Source: Pseudomonas sp. A-1 (lineage in GTDB: Bacteria > Pseudomonadota > Gammaproteobacteria > Pseudomonadales > Pseudomonadaceae). From it: a DNA stretch of 46,276 nucleotides. The notes beneath the pieces are model-generated. The model did not search any database. It saw only the letters and a program-made list of their open reading frames with translations, and was not told where the DNA came from. Shown in pieces: positions 1-9,000 of the stretch. Positions within the stretch are counted from its first letter, which is position 1. Each line of letters starts with the position of its first letter. The stretch lies in NCBI RefSeq assembly GCF_004801855.1, contig NZ_SSTC01000032.1, positions 1 through 46,276 on the forward strand. The letters run 5' to 3'. Both the position numbers and the translations under genes were made by a program.

Positions 1-65
1 TCTGTGATGCCTGGACTCGAACACCGGACTGTTTCAAGCTTGACCCGCACCACCTCATCCCGGGA

Positions 66-924
66 CTACACACCTAGGGCGGTTGGTTTTTTAGAGGCGA
101 ATTCATGAAAACAGATCAACTCTATAGAATCCAAGCCCTGTATCAGAATGCGCGCCTTGGGTATTGTTGTTTTTGCTATAAATTCACGCCCCGAGCTTTT
201 ATAAGGAACAACCGCCTCGGCGAGAAAATCCAGAGGCAATTTAATATCTTCCTGCGCAGCCCAAATAACCAAATCTAGATAGGGGAGAACACCATAATCC
301 TTCCATAATCTATACGTTTTACTGCCAGTACTTGGCGACTTAACAACCTCGATCTCCCCCTCCGCTTCTGCTCGCTCTAGCACATGAAATCCAGTCAGAA
401 AAAGCTTTAATAAGAACGGAATCAGGAGCCCCCAAGTTAACCTTCAACAAATGAGGAGAAAATATTTTCTCCTCATGCTCAATAGATATATCAAGCTCCA
501 TAGTACTAAGGAAGTCTTTCTCCAAGAAAACAACTGGCAAAACCTTCTTCCATCTCTCAACAAGATCATGGCTTGCACTACCACTATTAAAAGCCTCCTT
601 ATCACGATAAGCTTGAAACCTAAGATCCTTCATCTTCGCAGTCCCAAGTGGAGCATAACCAGAAATCTCTCGAGGAAAAAAACCACCAGTCACAAGTCCC
701 CTTGAAACCTTAAGGAAGCCCTCAAACTCAGAAATACTCACGCCACATGCCAAGACGGAACTACTCAATAAACTGAACCCCGAAACACCCAAATACTTTA
801 AAATCAAAGCCCTTAGCAATAGCTCGTTTCGCCATTCAAGAATTCCAAAGTCAGAAACATTTTTATAATTATCCAATGAAAACCATTCTGAAGGACAAAT
901 CCTTTTTTTAATCTTAACAGACAC
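66..924 (-). pseudogene. Frameshifted DUF6387-like island protein
   Basis: Two reading frames together make one plausible protein. The first runs down to about position 385 and contains a WFSLDNY and EWRNELLLRAL region. The second runs from about 383 to the stop at 66 and contains KDYGVLPYLDLVIWA. The join falls after the residues FSDWIS, where a one-base shift moves the reading frame to VLERAEAEGEIE. The start is probably GTG at 924, because AAGGAG lies six bases upstream (931-936). An upstream TTG at 972 would overlap brxL. The pattern resembles DUF6387 proteins, which I recall from integrative elements, but this is from memory and the function is unknown. The gene is markedly more AT-rich than brxL beside it, which suggests separate acquisition. 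A sequencing error cannot be excluded as the cause of the frameshift. Confidence 0.55.
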
Positions 925-961
925 CAAAAACTCCTTATAAAGATCACCCCAACTTAAAAAC

Positions 962-3010
962 TCACTCCACAATCGCCTTCAAAAACGCATCCCGAGCATC
1001 CTGATAGAACTGGATATCGATCTTCGTTGCCATCTCATCGGACAAATCATAGAGCTGACGCCGCGCCGTCACCGGCATCAGCAGTGTACTAGCACCCTTC
1101 TCAACCGCTAGCTCGGCAATACTGACCGGATTGCGGATCGGTTCGATGGAACCACCTAGGTTGATTTCGCCAACCACGATCAGGCCGCCGCGCACCGATT
1201 TTTTCAGCAGCGCACTGCACATAGAGATCAGCGCCGCAACGCCCAGCTTGGAGCCACGCTTGGCGGCATCAAAGGCACGCAGCTGGATGGTGAACTCGTG
1301 GGCCCGCGGGTCGCGGTCGCCGATCAGCTGGCCGGCGCGGGCATAGAGGTTCTGCTCGGCGTAACGGACCGATTCCTTGAACGCGGCAGGCGCCGGATTG
1401 TTGAGGATCTTGACGCCCGATCCGGGACCTTCATTGACCTCGATCCGGTATAGGCCTGCGTTGTCATCGATATCGCTCCCGCCCTCGCTGATCGTCCAGA
1501 TCTGTCCAGGTTCGAGCGGGTCATCGCCAATCTCGTTGTCGGCACGCAGCTCCGGCGTGGCCACGAACTTTTCCACGCCATCGTCGCCGATGAAGTAGCT
1601 GAAGTGGGTGTTGCGGAACTCGGCCGAGCCGATGCGTTTCTGCTGCTCCTTGACACGACGACGCACCTCCAGAGCCAGGCGCACCGCCCACTCCAGATCT
1701 TCATCGCTGACCGGAGTCGAGGCATCGGGATAGAGCAGCTTGAGCAGACCGGACACGGTCTTGTTCACCGCATTGGTATCGCGGCCACTGAGGGCTCCGC
1801 CCAGATGTACGCGGTTCTGCAGGACACTGACCCGGCTCTGGTAACGCAGACGGCTCAGGCATTCGGAGAAGAAGTCGCTGACCAGGCCGAAGTGGTCGGT
1901 GGTCAGTTCGCGATTCATCTTTGGCACATCCCAGCCAGGCAGATAGCAATGGATGCGATCCATCCAGGCAGTGTCGTCACGCATCTCGGCCGGCAGGGGT
2001 CCGAACAGATGCCCCACGCGCTGCTGGTGCTCGACATCGACATCGAAGTTGCCCACGAACACCAGCGAGCCATCGGCACGGATGCTTTCCTTGCCGCGGC
2101 TGAACTCGCCGGACTCCATGTACCCTTTCATGATGTTGATGCCTTCCTTCGTGTCGAAGGAAATGCCACTGATCTCGTCGAAGCACACTACATCGTACTG
2201 GCAGACCAGGCCGCGCTGTCCGCTGGCATTGTTGACGAACATCTTGGCGATAGTCGCCTTGCCGCCGGAAATCAGATGCGCATAGGGGGAGATCTGCTGG
2301 AACAGGTGACTCTTGCCGGTACCGCGCGGCCCCAGCTCGACCAAGTTGTAGTTGCGCTCGACGAAGGGAACCATGCGCAGCAGCAAGGCATCCTTGGCCC
2401 GGCTGTCGAGCCGATCAGGCTCCAGGCCAATCGAGCGCAGCAGAAATTCCTTCCACTGCTCGGTCGTGAAGGCCTGGCGAGCGGCTCCCAGGCTGTCCAG
2501 CACATCGCGCTTGGAGAGCTGGATCGGACGGATATCCTGGATGCCAAACGGATTGCCACGCTCTTCGGCAATGGCAGCGTCGTACTCGAGGGTGACCTCG
2601 GCGTAGAAGCCCCCAGTCAGCAAACGCTCGTTGTCGTCCACCAGCCTGTCGGCGATGCGTACGTTGGTGAGTTGGATGCTAGGCAGCGTGGCCAGATAGC
2701 CATTGTCCTTCTGGCTGAAGCGCGCACTGACCAGATCGATGAGTTTGACTGTGCCGTTCTTGTAAGCCCGCGCCTTGAACAGCTCTTCCTCGCCTGCGCG
2801 CACAGTGCGCGACGAGAGCTGGCGCTCGACGATCTCGATCCCCTCCTCGATCTCGTTCGGATCAGTACTGGCGCAGTAGCGCCCAAGCATGAACTCCACC
2901 ACATAGGTCGGTACCGGAAACTGGCGGGCAAAGGTACGCACCAGATCCTTGCGCACGATATAGCCTTCGAGAACTTCAGCCGCCTTCACATCCAGCGCAT
3001 CAAGCTCCAT
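962..3010 (-). CDS. brxL: BREX type I BrxL, AAA+ ATPase with Lon-like C-terminal domain
   Basis: This 682-residue protein is the last gene of the BREX locus. BrxL is an AAA+ protein that acts on DNA together with the other BREX proteins to block phage replication. The Walker A motif GPRGTGKSHL lies near residues 226-235 and the Walker B motif VVCFDEISG near 275-283. Residues from about 520 to the end form a Lon-protease-like domain (GLIVVGEINLGGSIEPIRNP). By eye, the usual Lon catalytic positions are not kept: the GPSAG serine region reads GVAALISM, and the lysine region reads IRNPVSI. The domain is therefore probably not a working Ser-Lys protease. ATG at 3010 overlaps the pglZ stop codon by one base and has GAGGA upstream. 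A GTG at 3013 is an alternative start. Confidence 0.9.
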   Translation of the reverse strand: MELDALDVKAAEVLEGYIVRKDLVRTFARQFPVPTYVVEFMLGRYCASTDPNEIEEGIEIVERQLSSRTVRAGEEELFKARAYKNGTVKLIDLVSARFSQKDNGYLATLPSIQLTNVRIADRLVDDNERLLTGGFYAEVTLEYDAAIAEERGNPFGIQDIRPIQLSKRDVLDSLGAARQAFTTEQWKEFLLRSIGLEPDRLDSRAKDALLLRMVPFVERNYNLVELGPRGTGKSHLFQQISPYAHLISGGKATIAKMFVNNASGQRGLVCQYDVVCFDEISGISFDTKEGINIMKGYMESGEFSRGKESIRADGSLVFVGNFDVDVEHQQRVGHLFGPLPAEMRDDTAWMDRIHCYLPGWDVPKMNRELTTDHFGLVSDFFSECLSRLRYQSRVSVLQNRVHLGGALSGRDTNAVNKTVSGLLKLLYPDASTPVSDEDLEWAVRLALEVRRRVKEQQKRIGSAEFRNTHFSYFIGDDGVEKFVATPELRADNEIGDDPLEPGQIWTISEGGSDIDDNAGLYRIEVNEGPGSGVKILNNPAPAAFKESVRYAEQNLYARAGQLIGDRDPRAHEFTIQLRAFDAAKRGSKLGVAALISMCSALLKKSVRGGLIVVGEINLGGSIEPIRNPVSIAELAVEKGASTLLMPVTARRQLYDLSDEMATKIDIQFYQDARDAFLKAIVE

Positions 3011-5328
3011 CACGCATCCTCTCCTACCACTGTCGCCTGCTTGGCCAGCACAGTACCGGCGTCATCAACCACCACCAAAACCGCTGCAGAACCTTGCAGG
3101 TCCTCGTCCGCCACCATCAGGCTGCACTTGCCGTCCTTCAAAGCCTTGGCTCGCACAATCGAGCTATCAGCATCCGCTGGACTGGTACGCAAGTCAGCAG
3201 ACAAGCCCGGCGCTTCGCTTTCGATCTCGACCTTGCAGGTCAACCCTACCCAACGCGACTTTGTGATGCGGGCCTTGGCCAAGGCCTTATGCGGTGGGCG
3301 CGTGTTGATCACCTCGATCACCGGAGTCAGACACTCCTGCAGGCTCAAACCACCATGGCCATAATGATTTCCAGCCTGGAACGCGCTGGCGCCAGGAGGA
3401 ACCGCGATGGTCACCTCGGGACTCCAATGCCAGTTCACTGTCGGCAGCCCCACCTGCCCGCTCTCCTTGATCTCGGCACAACGAGCCCAGCGGCTGTCGG
3501 TTTGATGCTTGGCCAACTCTACCTTGCTCATCGGCTGCGGCGTCAGCAGCCAACCGTGATCAGTCACCAGGCGTATCTTGCGCCAGCCCGCCTGCAGTAA
3601 CTCCTCGACACGCGCCGCCACTTCGTCGAGCAACGCATCGATACGGCTGGCCAGCTTGACCTGGCGAGCATGCCCTTCCCCATCAATGTCTCCAGTCTGC
3701 ACCCAGGCCTTGCCCGCCGGACTCCCCGTCTCGGACGCATCCAACACCTGCCAGCCGGCCTCTTCCATCAGCTTGCGGGCATAATGGCTCGACAGCGGCT
3801 TGTCTTCTGTCAACAGGCTGGGCTGGAAGTCAGCATCGCTGCTACGTCCGGTTACCTGGGCATGAATCGGCATCACTGCCGCCTTGGCCGTTGCAGTAAC
3901 CGAGGGCAAAGCCGACCAGTTGAACGTCTGGCGCACCTCACCGAAGGATTGCAGACGCTGCAGCAGGCGCTGGGCGATATCAAAGCGCAGGCCATCAACA
4001 AAGAAGACCACTTCGCCGCTTGCCTGATAGCCACTCACGGCCTCGTTGACCCCTTGGCTACCCGGATACCCTTGGTTGCGCACCAGATCCTGGAAATTGA
4101 GTGCCGTCTCGTGCAGCCAGGGGGTATAGAGGATGTCCAGCAGTGACTGCACCAGCGTCTGGATCTTTACCTCTCGCGCTTGCGCCAATGCACGCAAAGC
4201 CGCGTCATCCACCTGCCAGTACTGTTCACGGTAATGCCTGGCCATCTCTTCTACCGTAGCACCGGACAATGGCGAGCCGGCCAGATGAGCTATCTGCACC
4301 AGAGGCTCCAGCAGCAGGGCCAGAGGAGCCATACCCAGCTCCGCCCAGATCCAGGTGCGCCGGGGACCGTGCTGCTCATCCAGAGCCAGCAGATGCTTGC
4401 GCAATGCCGCCGGCGCCATGGCGCAGCCTGCCTGCAAGTCACTTTCCAGGCGCTCCTCGTCCTGCTGATTGACGCTCGGATAGCCCTCGACATCCGCGGC
4501 AAGATCCGGCTGCACCAGCGCCAGCACCTTGGACAAACGGGCATAAGGCAGGGGATTCTCGACAAAGCGTTGCCACACCTTCGCCCATGCTCCCTGACGG
4601 GCACACAGCCGCTCGGCCGCTACCAGCTCGCCGTCGCGCTCGGGATGGAAACCGAACTCGCTCTGGCAGACACCACAGAAGGCCTCCCAGCGTGGCCCTA
4701 CCCAATCACCTTGCACAACCTTGGCATTGCTCAACCAGGTCAGCAGGTCGCGCACCGGATCGGTTGTCAGCAACTGATTGAAATCGCTGGCCTCCAGGCG
4801 CCGTCCCTGCAGCTGACTGATCTCGCAGTCGAGAATGGCTTCCAGAGCACGCAACAAGGCCTGCTGGGTCTTCGCATCCTGCGCCACATCCAGCGCCAGG
4901 CCGCCCTTGGCAGTTACCAGAAAGGCATTGGCCGTCCAGTCACGGGCGTTGACCTGACTCCACAACGTACCGCGATACTGCAACTCGGCCAGCGGTTGCA
5001 GCTCGATCGGGCAGGACGCAATCGCCCGCAGATCCTGACGGCTGACACCCGGCAGATAGAGAATCGGCGTGACACCCTCCGGCGTGACACCCTCCGGCAA
5101 GGTTCCGGCAATCACGCACTTGAGCCACACCGCCGGTCCCTGGCGTCGCTCGGGAGCGTAGTCGCCCAGGCAGAACAACTCAGGCAACACCGCCTGCAAC
5201 TGTCCCAATACCGGCAGCCATTCCCGCTCCTTATCCGGCCACAGAATCGCCGCAGGGGCGGCCTGGGCGCTTGCGTTGTACTGCGCAGCCCCCCGCAGGC
5301 TTTTGCTCAAGGCCTCGATCACTTTCAT
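3010..5328 (-). CDS. pglZ: BREX type I PglZ, alkaline-phosphatase-fold protein
   Basis: This is a 772-residue PglZ protein, a core component of every BREX type. The C-terminal half has the alkaline-phosphatase fold signature: VVFFVDGLRFD near residue 440 (metal and nucleophile region) and RLVTDHGWLL near residue 588. PglZ is required for BREX defence and host methylation, although its chemistry is not settled. It overlaps brxL by one base (TGATG), so the two are probably translated together. It has its own upstream region of about 130 bp, which suggests a promoter separate from that of the brxA-pglX part. A five-residue tandem repeat (EGVTPEGVTP) is encoded by a 15-bp duplication at 5066-5095. 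Confidence 0.93.
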   Translation of the reverse strand: MKVIEALSKSLRGAAQYNASAQAAPAAILWPDKEREWLPVLGQLQAVLPELFCLGDYAPERRQGPAVWLKCVIAGTLPEGVTPEGVTPILYLPGVSRQDLRAIASCPIELQPLAELQYRGTLWSQVNARDWTANAFLVTAKGGLALDVAQDAKTQQALLRALEAILDCEISQLQGRRLEASDFNQLLTTDPVRDLLTWLSNAKVVQGDWVGPRWEAFCGVCQSEFGFHPERDGELVAAERLCARQGAWAKVWQRFVENPLPYARLSKVLALVQPDLAADVEGYPSVNQQDEERLESDLQAGCAMAPAALRKHLLALDEQHGPRRTWIWAELGMAPLALLLEPLVQIAHLAGSPLSGATVEEMARHYREQYWQVDDAALRALAQAREVKIQTLVQSLLDILYTPWLHETALNFQDLVRNQGYPGSQGVNEAVSGYQASGEVVFFVDGLRFDIAQRLLQRLQSFGEVRQTFNWSALPSVTATAKAAVMPIHAQVTGRSSDADFQPSLLTEDKPLSSHYARKLMEEAGWQVLDASETGSPAGKAWVQTGDIDGEGHARQVKLASRIDALLDEVAARVEELLQAGWRKIRLVTDHGWLLTPQPMSKVELAKHQTDSRWARCAEIKESGQVGLPTVNWHWSPEVTIAVPPGASAFQAGNHYGHGGLSLQECLTPVIEVINTRPPHKALAKARITKSRWVGLTCKVEIESEAPGLSADLRTSPADADSSIVRAKALKDGKCSLMVADEDLQGSAAVLVVVDDAGTVLAKQATVVGEDA
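5066..5095. repeat. 15-bp tandem duplication inside pglZ
   Basis: The unit GGCGTGACACCCTCC occurs twice in direct succession (5066-5080 and 5081-5095). It adds five residues (EGVTP) to the N-terminal third of PglZ without disturbing the frame. Replication slippage is the likely origin. Confidence 0.9.
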
Positions 5329-5378
5329 AACACACGCTCATCCATCTGCCGGGCTTACCGTTAACAACCAGGAGCCAA

Positions 5379-5394
5379 GGTAAAATTTTTTACC
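5379..5394. promoter_or_regulatory. AT-rich inverted repeat upstream of pglZ
   Basis: GGTAAAA and TTTTACC form 7-bp arms separated by two bases, and CC/GG pairs further out extend the symmetry (CCA...TGG region). The repeat lies 51 bp upstream of the pglZ ATG and 64 bp after the stop of the AbiEii-like gene. It could be an operator for pglZ-brxL or a weak terminator of the AbiE-like pair. The rest of 5329-5458 holds TGGCCA twice and an AT-rich block (ATTAAAGTACTTAAT), which may be promoter sequence, but no clear -35/-10 pair can be fixed by eye. Confidence 0.4.
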
Positions 5395-5458
5395 CTGGCC
5401 AACGAACGGCCACAACCTATTGAAATTAAAGTACTTAATTGATTGGCCAGGACTTTCA

Positions 5459-6220
5459 TTACTGACCAAGTCCATAAACCGCTCGCAGCCGGTCGATCAG
5501 CACAGGCAGCGTGATCCGGCCTAGATTCAGGGACTTCAAGTCAAGCGCCTGCTCCGGCAGCAGCTCGAGGAAGCGCTGGAAGTCCACGGCAACCCGCTCA
5601 GGCAACTCAACACGCTCGTCAGGCGACAACAGCTGACTCAAGCGCAGGACATCGGCGAGATGTTTGCTGACATTGCGGCTATCAACTCCCTCGCCTGCTT
5701 GTCTACGAGCGCTCAGATCGAGCCAGGCATGCGCCTTCAGCGGAATCAGCCGGTCGGCATCGACCCATGTCACATCGCCCGACGTCCGCCGCCCCGCCAC
5801 GATGAATTCATAGTACTTGTCATCCAGCAGAATGGCCGAAAGGCTGGAAACCGCCTCATCCAGTGGGATCGGCGTCAGATGGGCCTGAGCATGCAGCTGC
5901 AGACCATCCGGGGCTCGGGAGAACAGCTCCAGCATGACGGGATAACTGGGGTTGGTCGGCTTCTGGAAGCGATAGAACTGCGGCTGCCCATCGCTTTTTT
6001 GGCGGATCTCATAACCACCGGCCTCGATGAAGCGCCAGAAATGCTCGCCGAAGCTGGCGTCCAACGCCTCGACGATCAGCACCAGGTCCAGATCCTTGGT
6101 GGCCCGGAAAGGGAGGTCAGCCTCATTCATGGCCAGTGCCGCCGCCACACCGCCGATCAGCACATAGCGATCAGTAAAGCCGGCGAAATGCTGGCGAAAA
6201 ATATCCAGTCCCCTTACCAC
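5459..6220 (-). CDS. AbiEii-like nucleotidyltransferase (type IV toxin-antitoxin toxin candidate)
   Basis: This 253-residue protein has a nucleotidyltransferase core. LIGGVAAALAM lies near residue 22 and FRATKDLDLVL near 38, matching the GG-x-A and DxD metal-binding pattern of the AbiEii/MNT families. AbiE toxins use the nucleotidyltransferase fold to stop growth during phage infection, and the partner protein represses the operon. The GTG start at 6220 follows GAGGAG with an eight-base gap and overlaps the regulator's stop by seven bases, so translation is coupled. The pair is inserted between the DUF262 nuclease gene and pglZ. At 253 residues it is a little short for AbiEii. A simple nucleotidyltransferase of unknown role remains possible. 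Confidence 0.72.
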   Translation of the reverse strand: MVRGLDIFRQHFAGFTDRYVLIGGVAAALAMNEADLPFRATKDLDLVLIVEALDASFGEHFWRFIEAGGYEIRQKSDGQPQFYRFQKPTNPSYPVMLELFSRAPDGLQLHAQAHLTPIPLDEAVSSLSAILLDDKYYEFIVAGRRTSGDVTWVDADRLIPLKAHAWLDLSARRQAGEGVDSRNVSKHLADVLRLSQLLSPDERVELPERVAVDFQRFLELLPEQALDLKSLNLGRITLPVLIDRLRAVYGLGQ

Positions 6221-7194
6221 GGCAATTGCTCCTCAAGCTCTTCCACAGCCTGCCGGACACGGTCGTCGTGCTCTGCCTGCAAGCTCAAAATCAACGACAA
6301 GGGGTCAACGACAGACCCGGATTGGTAATGCACTGGGGGGTAACGCCATATCTGCAGCTGTAGTGCTTCCGGCTCCCCTCCTGGTAGCACCTGAATGCCT
6401 TTCTGCTGCATCAGCTTCCACTGCTCGGTACTGATGGCATACACGGGGATAGCCGGATCAGCCAACATGGTCAGGCGTGCCAGGGCGCTTTCCCCTGCCA
6501 ACGGAAACGGCCCGAAATTCAGAGACTCCGGCGATACCCAGACACGTTTTCTCACTGGATCGCGCAACAGAGACAATGCCGCTTGCCAGACCGATCGCGG
6601 ATTGCCGACCTGGAAACGAAGCCAACGCGAGCGCCCCTTGCCCACTGCCTGAACCAGACCGGCAGCTTCAAGCTCCTTACCCGCTCGCGAGAGCGTCATA
6701 GCCGTATAACCCAGATGCTCAGCAAGCTCGGCGAGATGAATCTCCTCCTGCCAAGGCTGCAGCAAGGCACGAATCAACAAGACTTGAGTAGCCGGACTCA
6801 GCCTCTTGTCCGGCGATTCGCGCCGCTGACGAAAATACTCCCGCAAATCGAGCCCAAGATCAGGCAAATACAACTGGTTCCCCGGCACGATGAACGGCAC
6901 ATGTTGCTCGATCAATCGTTTGCGCTCATGGGAGCTCAGCGCAGAAATCGCATAAATCCCCACCGCCCCGGTCAAGCGACCCAGTGTCTCCATCCGCTTG
7001 CGCAGTTCGCTTGCCGTGCCGATCTCATCTCGAGCCTGCATCAGCACATACGGGTGCTCCAGTATCTCCAGGGAACTGAACTCGTAAGCATCCTGCAGAT
7101 AGAACGGCAGCTTCTCAGCGTCCTTCCACGGTTGGATGGCCATCTTGAGGCCAAGCACATCCTGCAGGTAACGTTCGATCTCTGCTTGCAGCAT
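6214..7194 (-). CDS. AbiEi-like winged-helix regulator/antitoxin
   Basis: This 326-residue protein has a central winged helix-turn-helix (EIHLAELAEHLGYTAMTLSRAGKELEAAGLV, roughly residues 175-205) and no recognised enzyme motif. It is the first gene of a two-gene unit with a nucleotidyltransferase, as in AbiE systems, where AbiEi represses its own promoter through inverted repeats and neutralises the toxin. A long inverted repeat does lie just upstream (7222-7250). ATG at 7194 is chosen because the protein then begins MLQAEIERYLQD. A start at 7233 in the same frame would sit inside the inverted repeat. Confidence 0.65.
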   Translation of the reverse strand: MLQAEIERYLQDVLGLKMAIQPWKDAEKLPFYLQDAYEFSSLEILEHPYVLMQARDEIGTASELRKRMETLGRLTGAVGIYAISALSSHERKRLIEQHVPFIVPGNQLYLPDLGLDLREYFRQRRESPDKRLSPATQVLLIRALLQPWQEEIHLAELAEHLGYTAMTLSRAGKELEAAGLVQAVGKGRSRWLRFQVGNPRSVWQAALSLLRDPVRKRVWVSPESLNFGPFPLAGESALARLTMLADPAIPVYAISTEQWKLMQQKGIQVLPGGEPEALQLQIWRYPPVHYQSGSVVDPLSLILSLQAEHDDRVRQAVEELEEQLPW

Positions 7195-7221
7195 GAAAGC
7201 ACCGCTACTAACATAATTTCC

Positions 7222-7250
7222 GCACGCTAACACTCTGCGCGTTAGCGTGC
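7222..7250. promoter_or_regulatory. Inverted-repeat operator upstream of AbiE-like pair
   Basis: GCACGCTAAC and GTTAGCGTGC are perfect 10-bp inverted arms around a 9-bp spacer, ending 28 bp before the regulator's ATG. AbiEi proteins are known to bind inverted repeats at their own promoters, so this is the natural autoregulation site. That it is bound is an inference. Confidence 0.75.
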
Positions 7251-7281
7251 AATTTTTACGTTACCAAGTATTCCTGCCGCT

Positions 7282-8955
7282 TCAGCCCAGTCGCCAGCTC
7301 CCCCGCAGCACCTCCAGCAAAGCCTCCTGCCGCGCAGCAACCACCTCCGGCGTCCAGCTGTCCGCATGCAGCACCTGGCTGGTCAGCGCATAGGTGGTGA
7401 CCCCGCTACTCCCGGCGAAGTACGCCGACTTCTTCCGGTCGAAGTCATAGTTCAGCGCCCGGGAATTGCGCGCGCGGGTCAGCGGCACCAGGTTGGCCAG
7501 GCGATGCAGCCAGCGCGCACGCTCGTCAGCATCCGGCCAGGTCAAAGCCCAGTCGCTGCTCGGATCGACAGTCTGAGGCAGCACGTGCTCGATGGTCAGC
7601 ACGTTCGGCGTGTAGTTGGCCGCCATCGCCGAGACGAAGGAGTCCAGGCGTAGAATCAGGTAATTGCGCCGGCGCGCCGTCATCTCGTAGACGTTGCCAT
7701 TCAACGCCCGGAGCATCTCCTCGCACTCGGCCGGCGCCAGTTCGATACGATCGTCGAGAATCCCCTTGTCGAGATCCTCCAGCACCAATGCGTAACGCTC
7801 GATCCGCTGGTTCACGTTCTTCGCAGTCACGTGCAGGTAGGCCGCCAGACGCTCCAGACGAGTGACGAAATCCAGTACCACCGCCGCATCACCGCCATTA
7901 CGGGCCAGGAAGGCGATCGCCACCGGCAGCCAGTCGGAGTTGTCGATCCGGTTCAACCAGGTGAATAGCTCATTGATCCTCTCGGCGCTGCTGGTGGAAA
8001 CGTACTGCGCGTTCTTGGCAATCAGATACGCCTTGGCGTAGGGCTCCACCACCTTGTCGATCAGCGCCTCCGACGAGCTGACTCGAGTCAGCACATGCTC
8101 GCGGAACTCCTCCAGCAACATGCGCCGCGCCTTGAAGCGGGCGTAGATCATGCGGATATGGCTGAACAGCTCGGTGAAGCCATCGCGGCCGGTAGCGACC
8201 TCCAGTTCCTCCCAGCGCTCGTTGAAATCGTCGCGCTGCTCCTCCGGCAGCTTGCCGATCACCTCGGCCTTGATGATGTCGGTCGGCAGCAGATCCAGGC
8301 CACGATTGTTCAGCACCGAGAACACTCGGAACGCCGACTGCTGGCTGGGAGTGGTCACCGCCACCAGGAAGCAGCGCATCAGCAGGAAGGAGCCGAACTC
8401 CACCAGCCGCGCCTCATCTCCGGCAAAGCGCTGCTCCATGCGCTGCAGCAGCAGGCCGGCATTACCTTGGATGTTGCGCTGCGACTCGTTGTCCAGCCGA
8501 GCAGGGTCGATATCGGCCAGAGCCGCGAACTTGAGTCCCTGCACATACTCCGAAAAAAAGGCCCTGTCCCGCTCGCGCAGTGCCAGACGTGGCTTGGGGT
8601 TGAGCTTCAGGGCAATGTTTCCCGGCTCGCGAATGAAGCTGTAGAACGCCGAGTGATTGTCACCGCTCAACCGCGAGGTCAACGTCGCCAGCAGGATGGT
8701 CAAGGTAGTCAGGCGCTGCTGACCATCGATCACCTCGGCCAGCGGCTTGCCCTCGTCCTTGATCAGCACAATGGAACCGAGGAAGTAACTGTCCTCGGCC
8801 TCCTTCTCGAAGAAGTCGTACAGATCGTCGAATAGCTCACCGGCTTGATCCCGCGTCCAGGCATAGGGGCGCTGGTACGGTGGGATCACATAGTCGAACT
8901 CGGAACTGAAAATCTTCGCCAGCGGGTACTCGGCACCACTGATCTTCTTGCTCAT
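7282..8955 (-). CDS. DUF262-DUF1524 nuclease, BrxU/GmrSD-like type IV restriction protein
   Basis: This 557-residue protein has an N-terminal DUF262 domain with the signature EVIDGQQRLTTL near residues 75-87 (the NTP-using half of GmrS-type proteins). Its C-terminal DUF1524 HNH-type nuclease carries LTIEHVLPQ near residue 453, followed by NLVPLTRARNSRALN. Proteins of this type (GmrSD, BrxU) cut DNA with modified cytosines. BrxU genes are known to sit inside BREX loci, where they add defence against modified phages that escape methylation-based recognition. ATG at 8955 is preferred over GTG at 8976 because AGGTGAG precedes it. The substrate here is inferred from the family. Confidence 0.82.
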   Translation of the reverse strand: MSKKISGAEYPLAKIFSSEFDYVIPPYQRPYAWTRDQAGELFDDLYDFFEKEAEDSYFLGSIVLIKDEGKPLAEVIDGQQRLTTLTILLATLTSRLSGDNHSAFYSFIREPGNIALKLNPKPRLALRERDRAFFSEYVQGLKFAALADIDPARLDNESQRNIQGNAGLLLQRMEQRFAGDEARLVEFGSFLLMRCFLVAVTTPSQQSAFRVFSVLNNRGLDLLPTDIIKAEVIGKLPEEQRDDFNERWEELEVATGRDGFTELFSHIRMIYARFKARRMLLEEFREHVLTRVSSSEALIDKVVEPYAKAYLIAKNAQYVSTSSAERINELFTWLNRIDNSDWLPVAIAFLARNGGDAAVVLDFVTRLERLAAYLHVTAKNVNQRIERYALVLEDLDKGILDDRIELAPAECEEMLRALNGNVYEMTARRRNYLILRLDSFVSAMAANYTPNVLTIEHVLPQTVDPSSDWALTWPDADERARWLHRLANLVPLTRARNSRALNYDFDRKKSAYFAGSSGVTTYALTSQVLHADSWTPEVVAARQEALLEVLRGSWRLG

Positions 8956-8977
8956 CCTGAATCGCTCACCTGTCACG

Positions 8978-8994
8978 TCCCGCAGCCTGCGGGA
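8978..8994. repeat. 17-bp palindrome between Hsp70-like and DUF262 genes
   Basis: TCCCGCAG and CTGCGGGA flank a single C in the short gap between the two genes. It could fold as a hairpin that separates expression of the two transcripts. No T-run follows on the minus strand, so it is not a standard terminator. Confidence 0.5.
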
Positions 8995-9000
8995 GCCAAA

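Noticed and set aside
1-65. A stretch resembling a tRNA T-arm on the minus strand (GTTCGAGTCC)
   Set aside because: The flanking bases do not pair as a T-stem, and no acceptor, anticodon or D arm can be built within the window.
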